Source: Conus ventricosus
Taxonomy: Eukaryota > Mollusca > Gastropoda > Neogastropoda > Conidae
Direction of reading: 5' to 3'
NCBI GenBank assembly: GCA_018398815.1
Contig: CM031595.1
Span: forward strand, 50,979,489 to 51,043,488
DNA: 64,000 nucleotides
Both the position numbers and the translations under genes were made by a program. Under the pieces are notes generated by a model that was not told where the DNA came from, did no database searches, and saw only the letters and a list, made by a program, of their open reading frames with translations. Of the stretch, positions 38,401 through 47,278 are shown piece after piece. Position 1 is the stretch's first letter; each line of letters starts with the position of its first letter.

Positions 38401-41400
38401 ACAGCTTAGTCCGTCTAGCAGACAGTGCTGTCTCCACGAGAGCTAAAAATAGCCTTTAATTGGCTGAGGCGACAGGTGAATGCGTCGGTCAGCTATTTAG
38501 TCCGGCTGGTTGGACAGACCGTCTCTGTGGAGGATGAGGATTAGCCTCCCCCCTTTGCTTAATTGCCTGGATCCGAACCATGGGGCCGTCCGCCTGACGC
38601 CCAGAATATTTGCGTTAGAGCTTAAGTCCAACTGGGCTGGTGGCGATTGACCACGAATTTGGTTGAGTTTATTTTTGACCGTGACACCGCCCAGTCGCGG
38701 GATGCATGGCATCGCGGATTGACATGGGGGTTTCCATCCGAAAACGGAGGACGATAAGAAACCTGTTCAAGGGCGAGAGGTCTAGAACCGGTCTCCATCC
38801 TCCAGAAGCTTTGGGAACCACAAAAATGCGGCCATAAAAGCCCGGAGAGGAATGGAAGAGGACTTCCTCTGTGGCTCCCTTGGCTAACAGCGAAAGGACC
38901 TCCTGGTCTAAGGCCTGAGAGGCCGCTAGATCCCGAGGAGGAGCAAAAGGAGGAGGGAAAGGAGTGAGAGGAGCCTTTACTGCACCCCAAGGAAGACGAA
39001 ACCCCGACTTGATCACCCGCAGAGCCCAAGAGCTTGCGGAAGCTGCTCCCAGGCACTGAGGTGCCTGGACAGACTGCCCACAGGACCGCCCTGGGTGAAG
39101 TACCCAGGTCGGGGGCAAGTCATTGGGGTGGGCCGTCTGAGACGTGGGAGCTTTCGGACCGCCGGCCGTGCCTGAGGCCGACCCCTGCTGGGTTGCTTGC
39201 CTCGGATCCCCCGGGTCCAAATGACCATCGTCCCTTGGGTTGAGAATGGTGTCATTTACCAAGATGGCCTCCTTGGCAAATGGAAGCCTCTCTGGCTTGA
39301 GAAATTCCCTGCACGCCAGCACTCCAGGTAAATCAGGGATGGAGCCAGGCGTGATGTCCTGAGCCTCCATGCCCCCTGACTTATTTGGGCCCTCCTCATA
39401 CAGTCGGCTACCATTACCGACTTCTTTAAAAGAGAGGAGGGTTAGCCGCCAGTGGGCGAGACCCCAGGGCGAGTTCCGCTGCTGAAGGGCAGGGGGCCCT
39501 GACCTCCGTGAGGACGACACCGCCTCCGGGACAAGGGAAGCCAGGAAGGCCACCGAGTCCCAGAAGGAATAAGAACCAGGCGACTGGCCCCGTCCTCCAA
39601 CTCCGAATCCACCAGGTCGGAGCCACAGACTGAGGGGGTGACAGCCCTTGGCAAAGTGGTGCGCTGTGAAAGTCCAGACAGGCCCAGGCTGGCTGATTCC
39701 CCAGACACTCCTAGGGAGGGATCGGCCGTCGGTGGGCCTAGGGGCCTGGGAGGAAGAGGCCTGCACTGGTGGAGAGCTGGGCATAAAACCCGCCACCAGG
39801 GAAACCCCCGAGCAGGGGGCTGTGGAAAGCCCATGGTCGGGGATACTGCCATTGGGCCCATGGCGCCCAAGGCAAAGTGGCCCTGACCCCATGATAGGGG
39901 GGCTGATGCTATGGCTGCTGGCCCAACCCGGTAAATGGGGGGCCTGATGCGCCAGTCCCCCGGGGGACGCCCTGAAATGAGGGCGAAACCCAAGTGTTCT
40001 GCCCAAAAGAGGGGGGCAGAAATATGAGGTGGGGGAAGGGAAACAACTGGGGCCGAACGAGATTCAAGCCCTTGAGAGGGAGTTGCTTCCCTTGGGTCGC
40101 ATACCAAGCGAAAGGGAGAGGTAGACGTGAAGTCTGCCTCATTACCCCACCCCTGAGCCTCCGTCGTAGAGGGCTCGTGCATCTTCGATTCTGCCATGGG
40201 AATCGAACTGTGTGCAGTAGAACCGCAGCTGAACTGGACACAGGATGCAGTAACGGGAACGACAGAACCGCAGGTGAGTCAATTGCCGTTAGGGAACAAG
40301 GGGACGGGATCGACAGAACCGCAGCTGAGCCGATCATCGTGCTGTGGCTGCTGGCCCAACCAGTAAATGGGGGACCTGATGCGCCATTCCCCGAGGGACG
40401 TCCTGAAATGAGGGCGAAACCCAAGTGTTCTGCCCAAAAGAGGGGGGCAGAAACATGAGGTGGGGGAAGGGAACAATGGGCGAACGAGATTCAAGCCTTG
40501 ACGGGGAGTTGCTTCCCTTGGGTCACATACCAAGAAAGGGAGAGGTAGACGTGAAGTCTGCCTCATTACCCCACCCTGAGCCTCCGTCGTAGAGGGCTCG
40601 TGCATCTTCGATTCTGCCTGGGAATCGAACTGTGTGCATAGAACCGCAGCTGAACTGGACACAAGATGCAGTAACGGGAACGACAGAACCGCAGCTGAGT
40701 CGTTGCCGTTAGGGACAAGGGGACCGATCGACAGAACCGCAGCTGAGCCGATCACCGTCACGAATTAAGGTTGCGAGAAAGAGCTCGCTGTCACAACAAC
40801 AGAACGCAGCTGAGTTGAAGTGAACCCTTGGAGAAAGAAGAAAAGAAGAAGAGAGAAAGTGACGCTGAAGGGAGAGGAGGTTTTGGCGCGGCCAGAGACA
40901 AAGAGCCTGCCGGCGAGACGCAGGAATCGAATGACGAAACCTTCTTAACTCTCGCCTTACCACCCAATCGCTTCACATACGTTTCTCCCTTAAGTGAAAA
41001 CATAAGCAAGGACACCAAAGAACAGCAACAACGATCGAGCGATCGTGAGAAAAGCAAAATATACTTAGCTGCTCGTGTACACGAGGCTTAACGGGAAAAG
41101 GCTGCCGAGAAAAGAGGATGGTTCTGAGCATGCTCAAGGCACGAGGCCCTTTCAAGGGTTTTGTTGTCCGTACGGACTTTATTGTATACGAGGCAGGGAT
41201 AGCAAATTGCTGCCGCTTATTGCATTAGTGAGCCACGGTATAGTATGTGTAATTAAACTTTCCCTACAGTTAGTTCCAAGTGCGTACGAAACAGCAAAAC
41301 TATACTCACTGTTGAGTTTTGATGAGAATGCTGAGACTGATGAGTTCTTTACATGGCACATAATTCAAGTTGAAAACCACAAATTCCAGCAGTTCAAAGA

Positions 41401-44400
41401 ACTTGTTCTGAAAACAATGCAAGAAAGGGTCCAGTATTCATGGAATGGCATCAGACTGATCAATGACATAACTTACACACCCAATTTACATGATTTAATT
41501 CAAACACAAAATGGTTGGGATCATAAGGTCAATTACGGTCATCAAATGAGACCATGTACCAAAATATTATTCTAAGAATAAAAATGAGACAAAAAGACTG
41601 ATCAACCATTAAAAATGACATAAGTAAATAATCTAAACACTGACAAATTTTCTCTCGTTCTACTAAAGGTTTTGTAAACAAGGTTTTCTCCCCCTAGCCA
41701 AACTCTCGTCATAATAAAAACAATTAAAATCATGATTTTATAATTTTTTTCCTTTTCTGGTGTGTTTTAAGCTAAAAGGTTTGCTGCTACTGCTGCTCAT
41801 AAAAGATCATAGGAATGTTTACATTTGTAGCAGATCTCTTTAAGTTTTCAAAAAAATCATTCCACAGAAGCTACTCTGAAATACTAAGAAAAGTACTCAC
41901 CTGGACATCAACAGGTTTTAAAAAGATCTTTTCAGCAAACTGGGACAGGGTGTTTTGAGATTCTAGAATGAAGTAGTTGGCAGTGTCCTGATGGTATATA
42001 CTGCTCAGAACGTCCAGTACTGTGCCACACAGGTGGCTGGTTTCTGCCTGCAAACACGCACACATATTGACTGGAATACACGCACAGGTTGGGTTGCGAT
42101 CTTGTAACAAAAAATGAATACAATTCCTGTGATGTTTTTATCCTTGTTTTTTCTGACTGTAGGATAATCTTGCTTTTGATCTTACCCCTTTGTCTGTCTG
42201 CTGTTGCAGTTGGTTTTCTCTTTTTTTTCCCCATTACTTGGACATGATGATTTTTAACTGTGTGTCATCTTTAAAAACAGATCTGTACAAATACTAAAAC
42301 AAATCATCCCCTTCCCTTCTCCTTCCGTTCCATCCATCCACCCAGAACACACATAAACGTACGTACACTCATTTTTCTATTCATGTTCAACAAATGAAAT
42401 CTGGAAACAAATATATTTACAGTTGCTTAATTGCTTAATATAGCATATAAAACAAATCATGTTTTTTTCCCTTATGTTTCATATTCATGATAGGACAGCG
42501 TAATCGAACTCAAACTAAACCGAAAATACACTCACTTTGATGAATACTGATTGTAACACCTGGAAAGCCTGAGTATTTCGAACACTAACACCTGGAAAAG
42601 AAAAGTAGATCAACATTAAGAAAATACACCGAATTCCAAATTTTGATCATAAAAACAAACAGGCATCATATATATTGATGAAAGTTTTGTTGCAAGCTTC
42701 ATATGTTACAACTTAAAACTGATCCTGACTATCTGTATAGGACACAGGATGATGATGATCAGACCACCCTGTTGTGTGTTCCCTGGGTCTGTAGCAGCAT
42801 AATGCTGGCCAATGAAACTTTATTTGGTCAGAGACGCACATTTGTGCATAAGAATTATCACTGGAAGAACAAACAAAACCTCACGTCTCTGATACAGATG
42901 TGCTATTAGTACAAAAGAACTGTTTCACTCTTTTGGCAGACTTGCAAGGCTTGATATCATTTGAATGCTAGGACATGTGTTGCTCACAGTGAAGGTAAAC
43001 AACACTACGATAACCCTTAACCAGATCTATTTGCTCAGCAAACATGATACACCTAAAACGAGAATCCACTCCAGGTGACATATATACAAGTGACTTATTC
43101 TCGTCTTTGGTTTAGCCAGGCATGCTTCCATACACAACACCCTCAACTGGGCTCCTGGCATATTTGGTCTGTAAATTGAAAGAAAACATCTCACATAGAA
43201 GAATGATAGTATGCAGCTAAGTATGAACATGCACAGATATAGTTCCTTGATTGAAATGATCACCATGTTGGATTGGCTGTTACAGAAGCGTTTTATTTTC
43301 TATTTTCTAAGCTGTCTCATCTTCTGCGCCACTTCGACTATTACAGAAGTTTAAAGGGCCTTTTCAAAACAAAAGTAAAAAGTCAATAAACAATAGTTAT
43401 GACTAGAGTTTGGAAATGAATTTGACGATGTGACAGCCTCTTGCAGTTGGCTGGGCTATAAACTACATAATCTGAATTGACCTGGTTAAGTTCTGGACAG
43501 CTACTTGCGTGAACGGGTAGACAGCTCTTTTATTCTTTCAATTTACCTTTGCCTGTTGGCTGTGGTACAACAAATCCCGGTATATGGAACAGGGAGTCAG
43601 AGTTGGATGTGGTTGGACGAAGTTCAGTGAAACCGCTGGTTGTGAGCGACCCTACCAACAACACCAGGTTACGTAGGGCCTGCACAGACTCTTCTTTCTC
43701 ATCCTGCTCCAATCTGCCAAAACACACATTTAAGTAAATCACACATTTCATCAAAATATTTTTCAATGATTTATGCATCTCTTGTATTAAAGGATACCTT
43801 CTGCATCTTTTACACTGCCCTTCTCACAATCTTTGTCACAAGTCTAAGGACTGACATTTTACAACAGGCTGGATTCTCACAAGTGACTCACTCCATAAAG
43901 TAAGGTAATGTTGCTTAGCAGCAGCAATAGGTCAGTAAGGACACATTGCAAGAGCAGGTATTTCCTGAGAATCATCAATCAGCAGTTTTGGGGTACATAA
44001 TCAGTCATCTCTATGAACCACTAACAGTTATTTCACTTGTTCATTTGAAGTTAAAGTAAGCAACCAATACTTCTCAGAACTGAAGCAGTGCTCTGCTCCA
44101 CAACTGCTGGCCTAATATCAAATCATGCACTCTGTTTGAGTGGCAGAACCTGATTTACATCAAGGCTCAGCTGAAAAATCACAAGGGCCCCCACTGATGA
44201 AAACATAAATTCTGAAATTCTAGAAGAGTCTGGAGGCATGCCAACTGCACGTCCTAATCGGGAAATTCTTAAAACTTACGTTAAAACACAATGCATTCTG
44301 GTACACACTTTAGGCCTACTTCAATAGAACAAACTATTCAAAGTGAACAGAAAGCCTTCCTAGCTTCCCCCAGGTTGCAACAACACGAATTGATTGCTAT

Positions 44401-46175
44401 ATCATCCACTCTATGTTCCAGTAATGACCAGAATTATGTGTTCAAACATCCTTGATCAATATCTTCTATTGCATTTTTTTTTTTCTTTTTTGCCCTGAAT
44501 TTTTGTCCTTGAAAAACTGTACCTCTCCCTCATTTACAGTTGAAGTTTTCTCTGAAATCTGTAAATTCCCTGACAAATCGGAGTCCTGCGTTATACTAGC
44601 AGTAATATGAGTGACAAAGGTGGTGATTTTGTAGGCTATGTTCCCCAAATAACATAAATGAAGAGTTAAAGTCGCTTCCCTTTCTGACGGAAAGAAAACA
44701 TGATCATGGTTAGAAGACATGTGTGACAGTCTTTTTAACTTCAGACTGCCTAAAATCATTCTTCCCAGCTTTGCTTTTTGTAGCTCCAAAACAATTCAAT
44801 GCCTTCTTTTTTTTTTCTTTTTTTTTTTAATGCACATATCTGAGCTACTCACTATTGCTACTACTGCTTTCTACACCTGAAGCAAGATCCATACCTGGTT
44901 AGAAAATCAGCCAGGAAGTTGTACCCTTGACATGACTTGAAGTCGTCCAGCAGTGTCTGCGACACTTCACTGGAATCCTTGAGGAAACAGAACACAGTCA
45001 CAAACATCTCCACCATCTCAAGAGGAGACAGATCCTGAGCTCGCTGCATGTTCTCCACACACCGCCTGACACAGCCCTTGTCTGGAACAAACATAAACAA
45101 CATAACAAATATGGTGTTGACAATTCAACACAGAAAGGAAATCAGGTTGAATGGCACCGAACATACACATCATGCACTAGAACAAGGTTATTCTGCAGCC
45201 TCATTTCAGTTCATACACATGGGAAAAATGCATAACAAGACATTACTGACAAAAATGAAAGCATTACAATTTCTAAATCATGAAACTGCTAGAAGTATTC
45301 TGTTACACTCATACAGCAGAAGTTAGCATTACAATTTCTAAATCATGAAACTGCTAGAAGTATTCTGTTACACTCATACAAACATTAATTTAAAGAGAAG
45401 CATAAAATCCTAATATGACCAATGAAATCTGAACACAGGCTCACCGTGAATGTACTTGACCACGCTGGGGCCAAGCCATGACGGGAGAGAGTCACCAGCA
45501 CCTCACCAGCTGACTGCCGCCATGGAATGTTGTGCGGAACACACCAGCTGGTGATGGCACTGAACAACAAGCTGAGGTCATCTTTGCGAGCAAGCTCCTC
45601 TGCAGGGGACACGTAGTTACACAGGCGTACCAGCACCTGAGACATTTACAAGACCGCTTTAGTTTGTGGGCATGAACAGACTCATACAAAACATTCAAAC
45701 ATACACACATACCAGCTAACACTCGGAAACACATACCACTCAACAATCAAATAAAAGACACGCATACTCTAACAAGCGCTTGAACATAAAAATGCAAAAA
45801 CAACGTTCAATATGTGTTCAAGAACATGCAATTACACACAGAATTTTAATCACATGAATACTTTCTCACATATTTGAGAGCTTGAACTCTAGTTGTCCAC
45901 AATAAAAACTGGCATTTTCGCTAGCCATCTAAACATGTAATTTTTCTGTTAGTGTCAAGAAACACCCCTTTCCTTCTTCCCTCCAAGCCCTTTCCACCCC
46001 ACTACCCCCATTTATCTTCTGCCCTCTCCAACACCTTCCCCCATCCCACTTCTGTCCCCTCTCTCCATTATGATCTTTCCAAATCAAATCTTCTGAGAGT
46101 GGACATTAAATATGAATAAATCAACCAACACTGACAAACACTGACATATCCCACAGCTTAAAACACAAACGCACG

Positions 46176-46231
<56 letters not shown>

Positions 46232-47236
46232 GCACAAACACTTTTTGAAGCAGTATCCGTCGCTCGCTGGGGTTGAACTGACATCCAGGCGCCAGGACAT
46301 CCCCATCCTCCACAGGTGGCAGGTCAAAGAAGAGGTAGAGGCACTTGACCAGAGTGGAGGGCAGGGAGGCCGCAGTCATGCAGTCTATCAGGGCCTGGCC
46401 TCCCAGGGACAGAAGGTTGATGGTGCCCAGCAGAAGCCAACCATTTCCGTTGTCCACCCCAGATTCCACTTCCAGTAGTTCAACAATCGCACGGCTCGCT
46501 GCTTCTGTGACCACAGGGAAAAGCCTTCAGTTACTGCCGTTTCTTTCTTCCTTTTCCTTTCAATTCTTAAGTGGATATGCTGTCATAAGAATGTGATGCC
46601 TTATATATGAGGATTTGAACCACAAAAATATTAATGAAAGTGAAACTAATGAGGGTTGTACAGCATGTGACGAACTAACCTGACATAGGAAAACTCCCTT
46701 GTTCTTTTCCGTCGTTTCTCAAAGAGTCATGGTTCCTGCTTTAATGAACAAAATTTCCAAACTCTTCACCTTAATTTTTTCTTTTCATTTTGTATGAATT
46801 ATCTAAAGGCAGAGCACAAAATGCTACTGCAATGACGGTGTACTGACCGCACATCCAGTTATGGCAGATCATGTTCACGAAAAGTTTTCAGTGTGAAGAA
46901 GGTACCCCTCATACTGATTTCCTCATTTGCTGTAACATGTCTTTGTCTAAAATCCCTAGCAACTATGAAACAATATAAGAAATATTTTGATATTTGCTAA
47001 ATATTCTTAACAAACCATGTTTTAGTTTCAGTTATTCACTGTATATAGCAGTAAATCAAACATATACCCAACATCAAAGCAGCTACATACTTATACGCTC
47101 TCACATACATGCATGCAAATACACAAAGATATATAAAACACAATAAAATGTAAAAGGATATTTATAGAGCGCTTTACCTCACAAGAGCCCAAAGCGCATA
47201 TTACAGAAACATGATAAAATACGAATTCTAACTCAA

Positions 47237-47278
<42 letters not shown>

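Larger units (their letters stand above)
30367..38686 (-). mobile_element. Gmr1-like Ty3/Gypsy LTR retrotransposon nested in the DIRS-like element
   Basis: The 8.3-kb insertion is bounded by two 1.4-kb LTRs with TGTCA...TGACA ends and flanked by the 5-bp duplication CCGCC (30362-30366 and 38687-38691). Transcription runs on the minus strand: 5' LTR 37239-38686, gag and zinc knuckle, protease, integrase, reverse transcriptase, RNase H, polypurine tract, 3' LTR 30367-31797. Integrase lies upstream of reverse transcriptase, the reverse of normal Ty3/Gypsy and the hallmark of the Gmr1-like group. The LTRs are nearly identical apart from small indels, which indicates a recent insertion, yet the coding region is full of frameshifts. 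Confidence 0.9.
27411..41257 (-). mobile_element. DIRS-like tyrosine-recombinase retrotransposon (interrupted by an LTR element)
   Basis: DIRS elements copy through a reverse transcriptase and a circular intermediate, then integrate with a tyrosine recombinase, leaving no target duplication. Everything expected is here on the minus strand: an N-terminal gag-like region (38692-41090), reverse transcriptase/RNase H split by the nested element (38692-38850 and about 28650-30361), recombinase (27757-28640), inverted terminal repeats, and an internal complementary region. Without the insertion the element is about 5.5 kb, normal for the group. It sits in WDFY3 intron 9 in the same orientation as the gene. 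Coding frames carry many one-base shifts. No methyltransferase domain was recognised. Confidence 0.9.

Noticed and set aside
41075..41575. 166-residue plus-strand open frame
   Set aside because: Its first half is the DIRS terminal repeat and its second half is the reverse strand of WDFY3 exon 9, which has proper splice signals and conserved protein on the minus strand.
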